From Micromonospora saelicesensis (GTDB taxonomy: Bacteria > Actinomycetota > Actinomycetes > Mycobacteriales > Micromonosporaceae): a DNA stretch of 64,000 bases. This document shows, one piece after another, positions 17,155 to 26,256 of this stretch. A program made the translations under genes and the position numbers. The notes below the pieces were generated by a model, which saw only the letters and a program-made list of their open reading frames with translations, was not told the DNA's origin and did no database searches. Each line of letters begins with the position of its first letter. The first letter of the stretch is position 1. The stretch spans positions 1 through 64,000 of the forward strand of contig NZ_FMCR01000003.1 in NCBI RefSeq assembly GCF_900091575.1, written 5' to 3'.

Positions 17155-17514
17155 TCAGAACGCGCCCTTGAGGTGGTCGACCTGTGCCGGACCGGCGTCG
17201 GGCAGCCGCACCGACAGCACGTCGAAACGCACCTCCTCGGCGGTCGTACCGGTCTCGGTCAGCCACCGCGCGGCGAGCCCTCGCAGCCGGCGGGCCTTGG
17301 CCGGTACCACCGCCTCGGCCGGGGTGCCGAAGTTCTCACCCCGGCGGGTCTTCACCTCGCAGAAGGCGAGCACCGGCCCGTCCCACGCGATGATGTCGAT
17401 CTCCCCGGCCGCGCAGCGCCAGTTTCGGGCGATGGGGCGCAGCCCCGCCTCGGTCAGGTGCCGGGCCGCGCATTGCTCGCCGTACGCGCCAACCGCCTGG
17501 TTCCGCTTCGTCAT
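17155..17514 (-). CDS. YraN family protein (UPF0102)
   Basis: 119-residue protein with a restriction-endonuclease-like fold. The nuclease-type residues E...EID...EVKTR are visible in GEIDIIAWDG and AFCEVKTRRG. The biological substrate is unknown, but it is always linked to comM/dprA or rnhB in actinobacteria. Start placed at the ATG at 17514 (MTKRNQAVGAYGE); a longer reading from 17607 adds 31 residues with no family similarity. Confidence 0.9.
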   Translation of the reverse strand: MTKRNQAVGAYGEQCAARHLTEAGLRPIARNWRCAAGEIDIIAWDGPVLAFCEVKTRRGENFGTPAEAVVPAKARRLRGLAARWLTETGTTAEEVRFDVLSVRLPDAGPAQVDHLKGAF

Positions 17515-17568
17515 GGCCGGCACGGTGCCCGCCGGAGGGTGATCGCCGCGACCCGGCAGCAGCCCAAC

Positions 17569-17595
17569 TGTGGACAACGGGGGTGCTGTGGACAG
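17569..17595 (-). promoter_or_regulatory. paired DnaA-box-like element, second copy
   Basis: On the minus strand the order is TGTCCACAG, then TTGTCCACA, with starts 18 bases apart. The 26-27 base element matches the one at 11035-11061 except for one substitution and one missing G, and lies in the opposite orientation. It sits between divergent yraN and the repeat-protein gene. Confidence 0.5.
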
Positions 17596-17716
17596 TCGGA
17601 CGATCATCCCCGCGCTGTGCTAGGCGCGACTCGTGTCCGCGCTGTCTGGACGATCGGCGGCGCGGTCGGCCGGGCTGAAATGGCGCGGGCGTGGCCGGTC
17701 GCATACGGTGCCTGAC

Positions 17717-18835
17717 GTGGACGGACGACGGAGTTTTCCGGAAGATCAGGAGTCGCGCTGGTACCCCGACGAGCGGGGTCGCGGTTACGGCGAGTCGGAG
17801 TGGCGCGGCGCGGGCGAACCGCGGTACCGGGACAGCGAGATCCCCGAGCCGCGTGGCGCGGAAGGCGGCCGTTCCGTCGAGGACACCGGCGTCGGCCGCC
17901 GCCGCGAGCCGGACTCGGGTCGCTTCGGCGCCGTCGACGCAGGTCGCTTCGGTACGCCGGAGTCGGACTCGGGTCGTCTGAGCGCGGTGGACCCGAGCCG
18001 CTTCGGCACGCCGGAGTCGGATTCGGGTCGTCTGAGCGCGGTGGACACGGGTCGCTTCGGTACGCCGGAGTCGGATTCGGGTCGCTTCGGCGCCCTGGAC
18101 GCTCAGACCGGTCGGTTCGGGGGGAGCGAGGCTGATTCGGGGCGTTTCGGGGCGGTCGACCCTTTGGGTGCCGCGCGGCCGGAGGTGGACGGTTACCGGG
18201 CCACCCGATCGCGGCGGGCGGACCGGGACCCCTCGGAGACCTCCGGTGAGCTGCCCGGACGCCGGGCCGCCCGCGAGACGACCACAGCGGGATCGCCGGT
18301 GACCAGTGCCCCGCCGGAGACGTCCCGCGACGGCACGTCGACAGCACCGGCGACCGTGCTCGCTGACCAGGCTCGTCCCGCTCCGCTCGCTGGGTACCCG
18401 ATCATCGAGCCGACCCGGGGCGGCGGCGACACGCCGCACCCGCTGGAGATGCCGACCGGCCCGATGCCGGGGATCGGCCCGCGACCCGACCTGCCCGCGG
18501 CCGAGCCGCCGGTGTACCCGCCGGCCGCCGACGGCGTCTATCGGACCCGTCGACCGGTGCTGGCCGTACTCTTCGCTCTGCTGGTGTTGGTCTTCGAGGT
18601 TCCCGCGTTGCGGGTGCTGCTGGCGGGCGTGACCGGCGACCCGGTGGACGCCGGGAACGTGGTGGTGGGCATCGCCCTGGTCGCCGGCCTGCCGATCTTC
18701 GCGACCGGGCTGTACGGGCTACGGACCGGAGGTCTGGCGCTCGCCGACAACGGTCGGGGCTGGCTGCGCCCACCGACGGCCTACCTGACCGTCGGCCTGG
18801 TGCTCTTCGTGGCCGCCGCGCTCGCCGCCGGCTGA
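17717..18835 (+). CDS. repeat-containing putative membrane protein
   Basis: 372 residues; not a family I recognise. The N-terminal 270 residues are hydrophilic and disordered-looking, Arg/Asp/Ser/Gly-rich, with repeated D-SGRFG and D-SGRLSAVD motifs at about 70-150. The C-terminal 100 residues hold three probable transmembrane helices ([51 protein letters not shown]). GTG at 17717 is chosen; GTG 17708 is an alternative. It is upstream of rpsB on the same strand but separated from it by a strong hairpin. The long charged cytoplasmic tail could be a protein-binding or phosphorylation platform, which is only inference. Confidence 0.75.
   Translation: MDGRRSFPEDQESRWYPDERGRGYGESEWRGAGEPRYRDSEIPEPRGAEGGRSVEDTGVGRRREPDSGRFGAVDAGRFGTPESDSGRLSAVDPSRFGTPESDSGRLSAVDTGRFGTPESDSGRFGALDAQTGRFGGSEADSGRFGAVDPLGAARPEVDGYRATRSRRADRDPSETSGELPGRRAARETTTAGSPVTSAPPETSRDGTSTAPATVLADQARPAPLAGYPIIEPTRGGGDTPHPLEMPTGPMPGIGPRPDLPAAEPPVYPPAADGVYRTRRPVLAVLFALLVLVFEVPALRVLLAGVTGDPVDAGNVVVGIALVAGLPIFATGLYGLRTGGLALADNGRGWLRPPTAYLTVGLVLFVAAALAAG
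17945..18106 (+). repeat. 54-base tandem repeats in coding sequence
   Basis: Three 54-base units starting at 17945, 17999 and 18053 encode [16 protein letters not shown] with small changes, and shorter SGRFG-AVD copies flank them. Units differ by only a few bases, so this is a recently expanded array. Confidence 0.8.
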
Positions 18836-18912
18836 CCCGGCCCTGCCCGGCCCGCCGCCGGCCTGTCGCGCGGCCGCCCTGTCGCGTGTCCCGACGGTTC
18901 GGACAACAACCA

Positions 18913-18952
18913 GGAAATAGTGGCCTCCGGCGACGCGGAGGCCACTATTTCC
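18913..18952. terminator. long perfect hairpin
   Basis: GGAAATAGTGGCCTCCG pairs perfectly with CGGAGGCCACTATTTCC across a 6-base loop: 17 bp. It probably ends the upstream gene. Its perfect symmetry allows action in both directions. Confidence 0.7.
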
Positions 18953-19192
18953 ACGAACCAGCGCGATCTTCCCAGCAACTCGCGCGAGCGCGCAGGCGAG
19001 CGGGGGAGCGGCGGAGCAGCACGCCACGCGCACCCCGGGGCGGCTGAACGGGTGAGGGGCGTACACTGGCCAACTGGCGACCGCCTCGTGCGGTCGACCT
19101 CGCGCGCCCTCTTCACGAATCGTCGTGGAGCGACGGCCTCCCTGGTCCCGATCTTGATCGGGTCCACCATGGGTCGGCGACCAGGCGCCAGG

Positions 19193-19215
19193 ACGCCCGG
19201 CCACCGGCCGGGCGT
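19193..19215 (+). promoter_or_regulatory. rpsB leader hairpin
   Basis: ACGCCCGGCC and GGCCGGGCGT form a 10-bp stem with a 3-base loop, ending about 17 bases before the GAGGAG ribosome site of rpsB. It may be part of an S2 autoregulatory leader; that is inference from position only. Confidence 0.35.
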
Positions 19216-19247
19216 GACAACCAGGGACCTTGAGGAGTACCCCAACC

Positions 19248-20168
19248 ATGGCCGTCGTGACCATGCGTCAGCTGCTGGAGAGCGGTGTCCACTTCGGGCA
19301 CCAGACCCGGCGCTGGAACCCGAAGATGAAGCGCTTCATCATGACCGAGCGCAACGGCATCTACATCATCGACCTGCGCCAGACCCTCGAGTACATCGAG
19401 AAGGCGTACGAGTTCGTGCGTGGGACCGTCGCCGAGGGTGGCAGCATCCTGTTCGTCGGCACCAAGAAGCAGGCCCAGGAGGCGATTGCCGAGCAGGCGA
19501 CCCGGGTCGGCCAGCCGTACGTCAACCACCGCTGGCTCGGTGGCATGCTGACCAACTTCCAGACCGTGTACAAGCGGCTCCAGCGGATGAAGGAGCTGGA
19601 GGGCCTGGGTGACCTCAGCGGCACTGCCGCCGGTTACACCAAGAAGGAGACCCTGCAGCTCTCCCGCGAGAAGATCAAGCTGACCCGCACCCTCGGTGGC
19701 CTGCGGGACATGCAGAAGCTTCCCGCTGCGGTCTGGATCGTCGACACCAAGAAGGAGCACATCGCCGTCGACGAGGCCCGCAAGCTGGGCATCCCGGTGA
19801 TCGCGGTGCTGGACACCAACTGTGACCCGGACGAGGTCGACTTCCCGATCCCGGGTAACGACGACGCGATCCGCTCGGCGGAGCTGCTGACCAAGGTCGT
19901 CGCCGCCGCCGTCGCGGATGGTCTGATCGCGCGTTCCGGCCGTCGCCGGGGCAACGACGAGAAGCCCGAGGGTGTCGCGAGCGACGAGCCGCTGACCGAG
20001 TGGGAGCGCGAGCTGCTCGAGCCGAAGAAGGCCGACGAGTCGGCTGCCCCGGCCGCTGCGGCTGCCCCGGCCGAGCAGCCCGCCGCTGCCGCCGCCGAGC
20101 AGCCCGCGACCCCGGAGCAGCCGGCGCAGGCCGCCACCGAGCAGCCGGCGGCCGCCACCGCGGAGTGA
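19248..20168 (+). CDS. rpsB: 30S ribosomal protein S2
   Basis: 306 residues. The S2 core starts [20 protein letters not shown] and ends near residue 225. A 70-residue tail of Ala/Glu/Gln/Pro follows ([18 protein letters not shown] repeats), parallel to the long tail on S16 in this genome. GAGGAG lies 10 bases before the ATG at 19248; an in-frame ATG at 19230 precedes that site and is rejected. It is followed by tsf as in nearly all bacteria. Confidence 0.96.
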   Translation: MAVVTMRQLLESGVHFGHQTRRWNPKMKRFIMTERNGIYIIDLRQTLEYIEKAYEFVRGTVAEGGSILFVGTKKQAQEAIAEQATRVGQPYVNHRWLGGMLTNFQTVYKRLQRMKELEGLGDLSGTAAGYTKKETLQLSREKIKLTRTLGGLRDMQKLPAAVWIVDTKKEHIAVDEARKLGIPVIAVLDTNCDPDEVDFPIPGNDDAIRSAELLTKVVAAAVADGLIARSGRRRGNDEKPEGVASDEPLTEWERELLEPKKADESAAPAAAAAPAEQPAAAAAEQPATPEQPAQAATEQPAAATAE

Positions 20169-20172
20169 TCGC

Positions 20173-20221
20173 ACCGTCGCTGCCCCGCCGTCCGTTTTCG
20201 CGAACGGCGGGCAGCGACGGT
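20173..20221 (+). terminator. rpsB-tsf intergenic hairpin
   Basis: ACCGTCGCTGCCC pairs with GGGCAGCGACGGT, continuing with a one-base bulge to CGCCGT/ACGGCG. It starts 5 bases after the rpsB stop. In E. coli an attenuator at this place sets different S2 and EF-Ts levels, and this hairpin could do the same. Confidence 0.65.
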
Positions 20222-20302
20222 ACGCCGGGCACGATCCGCCCGGATCCGGGTAACCGGCACCTCTGACCATCCACACGCCGTCTCAACACCGAAGAGAGAG
20301 CC

Positions 20303-21130
20303 ATGTCCCAAATCACCGCCGCGGACGTCAAGAAGCTCCGCGACCTCACCGGCGCCGGCATGATGGACAGCAAGAAGGCGCTGACCGAGGCCGAGGGCGA
20401 CTTCGACAAGGCCGTCGAGATCCTGCGCGTCAAGGGCGCCAAGGACGTCGGCAAGCGGGCCGGCCGTACGGCCGCGAACGGCCTGGTCGCCCACTCCGGC
20501 AAGGCGCTGCTCGAGCTCAACTGCGAGACCGACTTCGTCGCCAAGACCGAGTCGTTCATCGCGCTGGGCCAGCAGCTGGTCGAGCACGGTGAGCGCGCCG
20601 GCGTGAACTCCGCCGAGGAGCTGCTCGCCAGCGAGCTCGACGGCAAGGTCATCGCGGACCTGATCCAGGAGCAGTCCGCCAAGATCGGCGAGAAGCTGGT
20701 GCTCAACCGGTTCGCCCGGGTTGAGGGCACCACCGCCGTCTACCTGCACCGCAAGGCCCAGGACCTGCCGCCGGCCGTTGGCGTGCTGGTGTCGTACACC
20801 GGCAAGACCGACGAGGCCGGCGACGCCGACGCCCGTGGTGTGGCCATGCAGATCGCCGCGATGCGGCCGAAGTACCTCACCCGGGACGAGGTTCCGGCTG
20901 AGGTCGTCGAGTCCGAGCGGCGCATCGCCGAGCAGACCGCCCGCGAGGAGAACAAGCCCGAGGCGGCTCTGCCGAAGATCATCGAGGGTCGGGTGAACTC
21001 CTTCTTCAAGGACTTCGTCCTGATCGAGCAGTCGTCCGTCTCTGACAACAAGAAGTCGGTGAAGCAGCTGCTGGCCGAGGCCGGCATCGAGGTCACCCGC
21101 TTCGTGCGGTTCGAGGTCGGCCAGGCCTGA
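20303..21130 (+). CDS. tsf: elongation factor Ts
   Basis: 275 residues, nucleotide exchange factor for EF-Tu. The UBA-like N-terminus is [20 protein letters not shown] with the EF-Ts signature [13 protein letters not shown], and the second signature is [14 protein letters not shown] (about 70-83). Ribosome site GAAGAGAGAG. Standard length, no odd features. Confidence 0.97.
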   Translation: MSQITAADVKKLRDLTGAGMMDSKKALTEAEGDFDKAVEILRVKGAKDVGKRAGRTAANGLVAHSGKALLELNCETDFVAKTESFIALGQQLVEHGERAGVNSAEELLASELDGKVIADLIQEQSAKIGEKLVLNRFARVEGTTAVYLHRKAQDLPPAVGVLVSYTGKTDEAGDADARGVAMQIAAMRPKYLTRDEVPAEVVESERRIAEQTAREENKPEAALPKIIEGRVNSFFKDFVLIEQSSVSDNKKSVKQLLAEAGIEVTRFVRFEVGQA

Positions 21131-21174
21131 GCCGCCACCGGGCGCCGCTGGCGCCCGTGGGCAGGAGACATCAA

Positions 21175-21218
21175 CGAGGAGGCCGCCGGTGTACGTGACA
21201 GGCACCGCGGCCTCCTCG
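21175..21218 (+). terminator. tsf terminator hairpin
   Basis: CGAGGAGGCCGC pairs perfectly with GCGGCCTCCTCG (12 bp) 44 bases after the tsf stop, before pyrH. A weaker hairpin (CCACCGGGCGCC / GGCGCCCGTGG) precedes it at about 21136-21160. Confidence 0.7.
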
Positions 21219-21291
21219 TCACATAGGGTCGGCAGCGGCAGGTTCGCGGTACGCGCCGCACGGGGCGTGCGCGTGGGGAAGGGCGGGGCGG

Positions 21292-22059
21292 ATGACGCAG
21301 GTTGTGAGTGACCGGACGCTGGAGCTGGACGATCCGACGGCACCGCCGCCGGGGCGTGCCCGCCGGGTGGTGCTGAAGCTCTCCGGTGAGGTCTTCGGTG
21401 GCGGCGCGATCGGCGTCGACCCGGACGTCGTCCAGGCCATCGCCCGGCAGATCGCCACAGTGGTCCGCCGCGGCGTGCAGGTCTCCGTGGTGGTCGGCGG
21501 AGGCAACTTCTTCCGCGGCGCGGAGCTGCAGAAGCGTGGAATGGACCGGGCCCGCGCCGACTACATGGGCATGCTCGGCACCGTGATGAACTGCCTCGCG
21601 CTCCAGGACTTCCTGGAGAAGGAGGGCATCGAGACCCGGGTGCAGAGCGCCATCACGATGGCCCAGGTCGCCGAGCCGTACATCCCGCTGCGGGCCATCC
21701 GGCACCTGGAGAAGGGCCGCGTGGTCATCTTCGGCGCCGGCGCCGGAATGCCGTACTTCTCCACGGACACGGTGGCCGCCCAGCGGGCGCTGGAGATCCG
21801 GGCCGACGTGGTGCTGATGAGCAAGAACGGCGTGGACGGCGTCTACACCGCCGACCCGCGGATCGACCCCACCGCCAGTAAGCTCGACTCGATCACCTTC
21901 TCCGAGGCGCTGCGCCGCAACCTGCGGGTGGCCGACGCGGCAGCGTTCAGCCTCTGCATGGAGAACGGCCTGCCGATGCTGGTCTTTGGCGCGCAGGGTG
22001 ACGACACCATCATCCGCGCGGTGGGTGGCGACAAGATCGGCACCCTGATCACCGCCTGA
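21292..22059 (+). CDS. pyrH: uridylate kinase
   Basis: 255 residues of the amino acid kinase fold; phosphorylates UMP to UDP with ATP. Motifs: [13 protein letters not shown] (phosphate-binding), [14 protein letters not shown] and [16 protein letters not shown]. An N-terminal extension of about 23 residues precedes the core. A TAGGGT box at 21224 could be its promoter. ATG start at 21292. Confidence 0.96.
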   Translation: MTQVVSDRTLELDDPTAPPPGRARRVVLKLSGEVFGGGAIGVDPDVVQAIARQIATVVRRGVQVSVVVGGGNFFRGAELQKRGMDRARADYMGMLGTVMNCLALQDFLEKEGIETRVQSAITMAQVAEPYIPLRAIRHLEKGRVVIFGAGAGMPYFSTDTVAAQRALEIRADVVLMSKNGVDGVYTADPRIDPTASKLDSITFSEALRRNLRVADAAAFSLCMENGLPMLVFGAQGDDTIIRAVGGDKIGTLITA

Positions 22060-22138
22060 GTCCCGCCGACGGCGACGACAGCGGTCTGACGACTTTCAGC
22101 AGAGCCCACCACGAGCACAGAAGGAGGCGAGGAGACCG

Positions 22139-22696
22139 GTGATCGACGACACCCTCCTCGAGGCCGAGGAGAAGATGGAGCGTGCGGTTGAGCACGCCAA
22201 GGAGGAGTTCGGCGCCATCCGTACCGGTCGCGCCAACGCCGCCATGTTCTCCAAGGTCATCATCGACTACTACGGCACGCCCACGCCGCTGACGCAGATG
22301 GCGTCCATCGCGGTCCCCGAGCCGCGGATGGCCATCATCAAGCCGTACGACAACTCGCAGATCAACGCCATGGAGAAGGCGATCCGCGACTCGGACCTCG
22401 GGGTGAACCCGAACAACGAGGGCAACCAGCTGCGCATCCTGCTCCCGCAGATGACCGAGGAACGCCGCCGCGACATGATCAAGGTGGCTCGGCACAAGGG
22501 CGAGGAGGCCAAGGTGGCGATCCGCAACGTCCGCCGCCGTGGCAAGGAAGAGCTGGACCGGATCGTCAAGGACGGCGAGGCCGGCGAGGACGACGGTCGC
22601 CGCGCCGAGAAGGAACTCGACGACCTGACCCAGCGGTACGTGGCCAGCATCGACGACCTGGTGAAGCACAAGGAAACCGAGCTGCTCGAGGTGTGA
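22139..22696 (+). CDS. frr: ribosome recycling factor
   Basis: 185 residues; with EF-G it splits post-termination ribosomes. The N-terminal long-helix segment [22 protein letters not shown] and PKAVIKPYD-like [18 protein letters not shown] are diagnostic. GTG start with AAGGAGG upstream, 79 bases after pyrH. Confidence 0.97.
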   Translation: MIDDTLLEAEEKMERAVEHAKEEFGAIRTGRANAAMFSKVIIDYYGTPTPLTQMASIAVPEPRMAIIKPYDNSQINAMEKAIRDSDLGVNPNNEGNQLRILLPQMTEERRRDMIKVARHKGEEAKVAIRNVRRRGKEELDRIVKDGEAGEDDGRRAEKELDDLTQRYVASIDDLVKHKETELLEV

Positions 22697-22705
22697 CCCA
22701 TGCTT

Positions 22706-22739
22706 CGAGGCCCGTTCCCGACGTCGGGGACGGGCCTCG
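22706..22739. terminator. terminator between convergent frr and secreted-protein gene
   Basis: CGAGGCCCGT pairs with ACGGGCCTCG, extended inward by TCCCGAC/GTCGGGG to a nearly perfect 17-bp hairpin. It can serve both genes. Confidence 0.75.
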
Positions 22740-22748
22740 TTCCATAGG

Positions 22749-23192
22749 TCAGCAGGGGATCCAGACGGTCCTGGTGCTCTCGGCGAACTGCTCGCCGGTG
22801 TCCCAGTCGCGCAGCGAGAAGTGGGCGGTGGCCCGGCCGGGGTGCAGTGCCGGAGCGATCCGGGCGAACGCCATCCCGAGTTCGACGGTGCCGCCGTCGC
22901 AGAGGATCTCGCCGGCGCCGTGTCCCCCGGTGGCCCAGAGGGTCGGCAGGCCGTCCTGCACCAGCGAGGCCGACATGAGGACGATGCCGGCCGGGCAGTT
23001 CCGGGCGGTGGCGGTGACCGCTGCTGCCGGGTACGTGATTCCCGGCTCGCCGACGGGCGGCTCGAACGGGTACAGCTCGCTGGTGTGGCGGTCGATGGTG
23101 ATCCTGGTCCGTGCCGTGGTGGCGGCGGCCGGTGACCCTGCTCCCAGGACCATGGCGGCCACCGTCAACACCGCGAGACCGAACTTGTACAT
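22749..23192 (-). CDS. small secreted protein of unknown function
   Basis: 147 residues beginning MYKFGLAVLTVAAMVLGAGS, a clear signal peptide with a likely cleavage after SPAAA (about residue 25). The mature protein has two Cys that could form a disulfide (ARNCPAG and EILCDGG) plus a C-terminal Cys (VWIPC). I do not recognise the family. The start is placed at the ATG at 23192; the frame is open further upstream but without a signal sequence. Confidence 0.7.
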   Translation of the reverse strand: MYKFGLAVLTVAAMVLGAGSPAAATTARTRITIDRHTSELYPFEPPVGEPGITYPAAAVTATARNCPAGIVLMSASLVQDGLPTLWATGGHGAGEILCDGGTVELGMAFARIAPALHPGRATAHFSLRDWDTGEQFAESTRTVWIPC

Positions 23193-23521
23193 GTGAGTGC
23201 CCTTCCCCCGTACCGGAGCGCGGGCTGGCGCCGGCGCGGCACCAGCGGACCACGCCGGCCAGGGTTCGCTCAGTACTCGATCGCGCACCGGACGAGTCGG
23301 ATCGACGGCTGCGGATTGCCTGCGGTCTGCCGTACCGAACGGGTGTGCGTCGCTGGCCGACGGGCCGGCGGCGTGGGTGGCGTCCGTGGGCGTGCCTCGT
23401 CCGCCGTGCCGATCCGGCGTGTGCAGTAGGCTCGGCAGGATTCCCGGCCACCGGGTGGTGAACACCGGGGATCGACCGACCGTCGGGGCGGTCAATCGGA
23501 GGAACATCGCACGTGTAGGGG
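23193..23521. other. divergent intergenic region before cdsA
   Basis: About 330 bases between divergent genes. No further gene seen. A TAGGCT at about 23429 is a candidate -10 for the cdsA transcript. GGAGG at 23498-23502 is followed 10 bases later by GTG-TAG, a start codon directly followed by a stop, and then by the leader ORF at 23522. Confidence 0.45.
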
Positions 23522-23575
23522 ATGCTTGTGGTCTTGCGTCATGTGGTGGTTCTCGTGCCGCGTCGCGGTGCGTGA
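23522..23575 (+). CDS. putative 17-residue leader peptide of cdsA
   Basis: ATG-initiated ORF encoding MLVVLRHVVVLVPRRGA, ending in TGA that overlaps the cdsA ATG as TGATG. A GGAGG lies 19 bases upstream, further than ideal. cdsA itself has no good ribosome site, so re-initiation from this ORF is a reasonable way to translate cdsA. Its product is hydrophobic/basic and may have no function of its own. Confidence 0.35.
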   Translation: MLVVLRHVVVLVPRRGA

Positions 23576-24963
23576 TGTCCCACCCCGACCCCTACGGCAG
23601 CGAGCCTCGCGGCTGGGACCGGCCGGAGCGCCCGGTGGCGCTGCCCTGGCCGGACCAGGAGCTGGAGGCCGGCCAGTGGAGCCGCCGTCCCGCCGCCGGC
23701 CCTGAGCTGTACGCCGACCCGCACGCCCGGCCGTACGCCGACCCGCAGCCCGCGGACCCGTACGACGAGCGTGGCCGCCCGGTCCGCCCGGACGACCGTT
23801 TCGACGACCGGGACCGGCACGATCGTTTCGACGACCTGGACCGGCACGTCGACGACCGCAACCAGCCCGACCGGTACGACGACCGGGGTCGCGGTGACCG
23901 CTACCCGGACCGACCTCCCGCGGGGGAGGGGCCGCCCAGTTACGACGGCCCGGATCGTGGGCGCTTCGACGAGCCGAGCCGTCTCGACGGCCCTCCCGTC
24001 CGCTTCGACGACCCGGGGTACCCGACCGAGCAGCTCGCGCCCGTCCGGGCGGAGGTGGTGCCGGACGAGGCTCCGACGACCGGTCGACGGTCGAAGGGAC
24101 GACGTCGGGCCAGCCTCGACCGACCGGCCACCCAGCAGGTGGGCACCGGGCGGGCCGGGCGCAACCTTCCCGCGGCGATCGGGGTCGGGCTCGGCCTCGG
24201 CGCGCTGATCGTGGTGCCGCTGGTCTTCTATCCGTTGGCCTTCCTGCCGGTGATCGCCGCCGCGGTCGCCATCGGCATCTGGGAGATGGCCCGCGCGGTA
24301 CGACGCAGCGGTGCGCACCCGCCGCTGGTGCCACTGATCGCCGGTGGCGTGTTGACGGTGGGTCTGGCCTGGTACGCCGGCCCGGACGCGCTCAGCCTGG
24401 GGCTGCTGGTCACCGTGCTGGGCACCATGATCTGGCGGTTGGGTGACGGGCCGGCCGGGTTCCAGCGGGATCTCACCGCGGCCACCCTGATCGCCGTCTA
24501 CGTGCCGTTCCTCGCCGGTTTCGCGGCGTTGCTGGCGGCGGCCCCCGACGATGGGCGCCTGCGCATCCTGGCCACGCTGATCGGGGTGGTCCTCTCCGAC
24601 ACCGGCGGGTACGCGGCAGGGGTCTCCTTCGGCCGTCACCCGATGGCCCCGTCGATCAGCCCGAAGAAGTCCTGGGAGGGCTTCGCCGGCTCGGTCACCG
24701 CGGCGGCCCTGGGCGGAGCGTTGCTGCTGTGGCTGATGTTCGAGGTGGCCCCCTGGTGGGGCGCGCTGTTCGGGGTGGCCGTCTCCTGCGCGGCGGTCCT
24801 CGGCGACCTGGCCGAGTCGATGATCAAGCGGGATCTCGGCGTCAAGGACATGAGTAATCTGCTGCCCGGCCACGGCGGTCTGATGGACCGGCTGGACTCG
24901 ATCCTGTTCGCGGTGCCGACGGCCTACCTGCTGTTGGCGGTCTTCGTGCCGGTGGTGAGCTGA
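23575..24963 (+). CDS. cdsA: phosphatidate cytidylyltransferase with long charged N-terminus
   Basis: Membrane enzyme making CDP-diacylglycerol from phosphatidic acid and CTP, the branch point of phospholipid synthesis. 462 residues: about 195 hydrophilic N-terminal residues rich in Asp, Arg, Pro and Tyr (many D-R-x-D repeats), then a normal CdsA domain with about seven to eight membrane spans. The family signature is complete: S-MIKRD-KD, PGHGG and MDRLD (about 421-447). The charged tail is longer than in most bacteria but similar tails occur in actinomycetes. Start at ATG 23575; GTG 23572 is adjacent. Confidence 0.93.
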   Translation: MSHPDPYGSEPRGWDRPERPVALPWPDQELEAGQWSRRPAAGPELYADPHARPYADPQPADPYDERGRPVRPDDRFDDRDRHDRFDDLDRHVDDRNQPDRYDDRGRGDRYPDRPPAGEGPPSYDGPDRGRFDEPSRLDGPPVRFDDPGYPTEQLAPVRAEVVPDEAPTTGRRSKGRRRASLDRPATQQVGTGRAGRNLPAAIGVGLGLGALIVVPLVFYPLAFLPVIAAAVAIGIWEMARAVRRSGAHPPLVPLIAGGVLTVGLAWYAGPDALSLGLLVTVLGTMIWRLGDGPAGFQRDLTAATLIAVYVPFLAGFAALLAAAPDDGRLRILATLIGVVLSDTGGYAAGVSFGRHPMAPSISPKKSWEGFAGSVTAAALGGALLLWLMFEVAPWWGALFGVAVSCAAVLGDLAESMIKRDLGVKDMSNLLPGHGGLMDRLDSILFAVPTAYLLLAVFVPVVS

Positions 24964-25067
24964 GGTATGAATCACGGCGACCTGGTCATCCGGCTCCGAC
25001 GGTCGCGGCCCGTTCGACACCTCCGGACCGGCAGCCACCGCCGACGGCGTGACACACTGGACCAGCC

Positions 25068-26225
25068 ATGACGAGCCTGCCCTTGATCCCCGCCATCTCG
25101 GTCGCCCCCGCCGCGCGCCGGGCCTCCATGCCCCCTCAGCACCTCGCTGACCTGGACCTGGCCGGCCGCCAGGCGTTGGTCACCGGGCTGGGTGAGCCGG
25201 CCTTCCGCGCCAAGCAGGTCTCCAACCACTACTTCGGGCGGTTGGTCCGCGACCCGCAGGCGATGACCGATCTGCCCGCTGCGACCCGGGAGCGGCTGGC
25301 CGACCAGTTGCTGCCGACGTTGCTCAACCCGGTGCGCGAGTTGGCCTGCGATGACGGCGCGACCCGCAAGGCGCTCTGGCGGCTGCACGACGGTGCGCTG
25401 GTGGAGAGCGTGCTGATGGGTTACCCGGACCGGGTGACCGTCTGCATCTCCAGCCAGGCGGGTTGCGGCATGGCCTGTCCGTTCTGCGCGACCGGCCAGG
25501 CCGGGCTGACCCGCAACCTGTCGACGGCGGAGATCGTCGACCAGGCGGTGTACATGGCCGGGGTGGCGGCCTCCGGCGTGGTGGCGGGTTCCCCGCCGAG
25601 GCTGTCGCGCGTCGTCTTCATGGGCATGGGCGAGCCGCTGGCCAACTACAACCGGGTGATCGCGGCGATCCGTCGGCTGGTCAGCCCGGCTCCGGAGGGG
25701 CTCGGCCTGTCCCAGCGGCACATCACCGTTTCCACGGTCGGCCTGGTTCCGGCCATCCACCGACTGGCCAGCGAAGACCTCTCAGTGACCCTTGCGCTGT
25801 CGTTGCACGCGCCCGATGATGATCTGCGCGACGAACTCGTGCCGGTAAACCAGCGCTGGAAGGTAGCCGAGGTGCTGGACGCAGCGTGGGACTACGCCGC
25901 CCGGACGGGCCGCCGCGTGTCGATCGAGTACGCGATGATCAAGGACGTGAACGACCAGCCGTGGCGAGCCGACCTGCTCGGGCGGCTGCTGGCCGGCAAG
26001 TTGGCCCACGTGAACCTCATTCCGCTCAATCCGACGCCGGGCAGCCGCTGGGACGCGAGCCCGAAGCCGGTCGAGCGGGAGTTCGTCCGGCGGTTGCGCG
26101 ACGCCGGGGTGTCCACCACAGTTCGGGACACCCGAGGTCGCGAGATCGACGGCGCGTGTGGCCAGCTTGCCGCCGCCGAAGACAACGACACCAACACCGA
26201 CCGCGCCGGAGAGGCACCGGCGTGA
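25068..26225 (+). CDS. rlmN: 23S rRNA/tRNA adenine-C2 methyltransferase (radical SAM)
   Basis: 385 residues; methylates A2503 of 23S rRNA and A37 of some tRNAs by a radical-SAM mechanism. The iron-sulfur triad is in [15 protein letters not shown] (Cys at about 130, 134 and 137). [10 protein letters not shown] is the SAM-binding segment. Catalytic Cys near the C-terminus is in [13 protein letters not shown] [10 protein letters not shown]. Conserved in this position after cdsA. Confidence 0.96.
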   Translation: MTSLPLIPAISVAPAARRASMPPQHLADLDLAGRQALVTGLGEPAFRAKQVSNHYFGRLVRDPQAMTDLPAATRERLADQLLPTLLNPVRELACDDGATRKALWRLHDGALVESVLMGYPDRVTVCISSQAGCGMACPFCATGQAGLTRNLSTAEIVDQAVYMAGVAASGVVAGSPPRLSRVVFMGMGEPLANYNRVIAAIRRLVSPAPEGLGLSQRHITVSTVGLVPAIHRLASEDLSVTLALSLHAPDDDLRDELVPVNQRWKVAEVLDAAWDYAARTGRRVSIEYAMIKDVNDQPWRADLLGRLLAGKLAHVNLIPLNPTPGSRWDASPKPVEREFVRRLRDAGVSTTVRDTRGREIDGACGQLAAAEDNDTNTDRAGEAPA

Positions 26226-26256
26226 CCGGGCGTGGCGAACGAGACCAGGAGACATA

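Larger units (their letters stand above)
18836..19247. other. 412-base intergenic region before rpsB
   Basis: No gene seen. It contains the 17-bp perfect hairpin at 18913-18952 and a second hairpin at 19193-19215 close to the rpsB ribosome site. The rpsB promoter must lie between them; a sequence GCGTACACTGGCC near 19050 contains a plausible TACACT -10. Confidence 0.6.
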
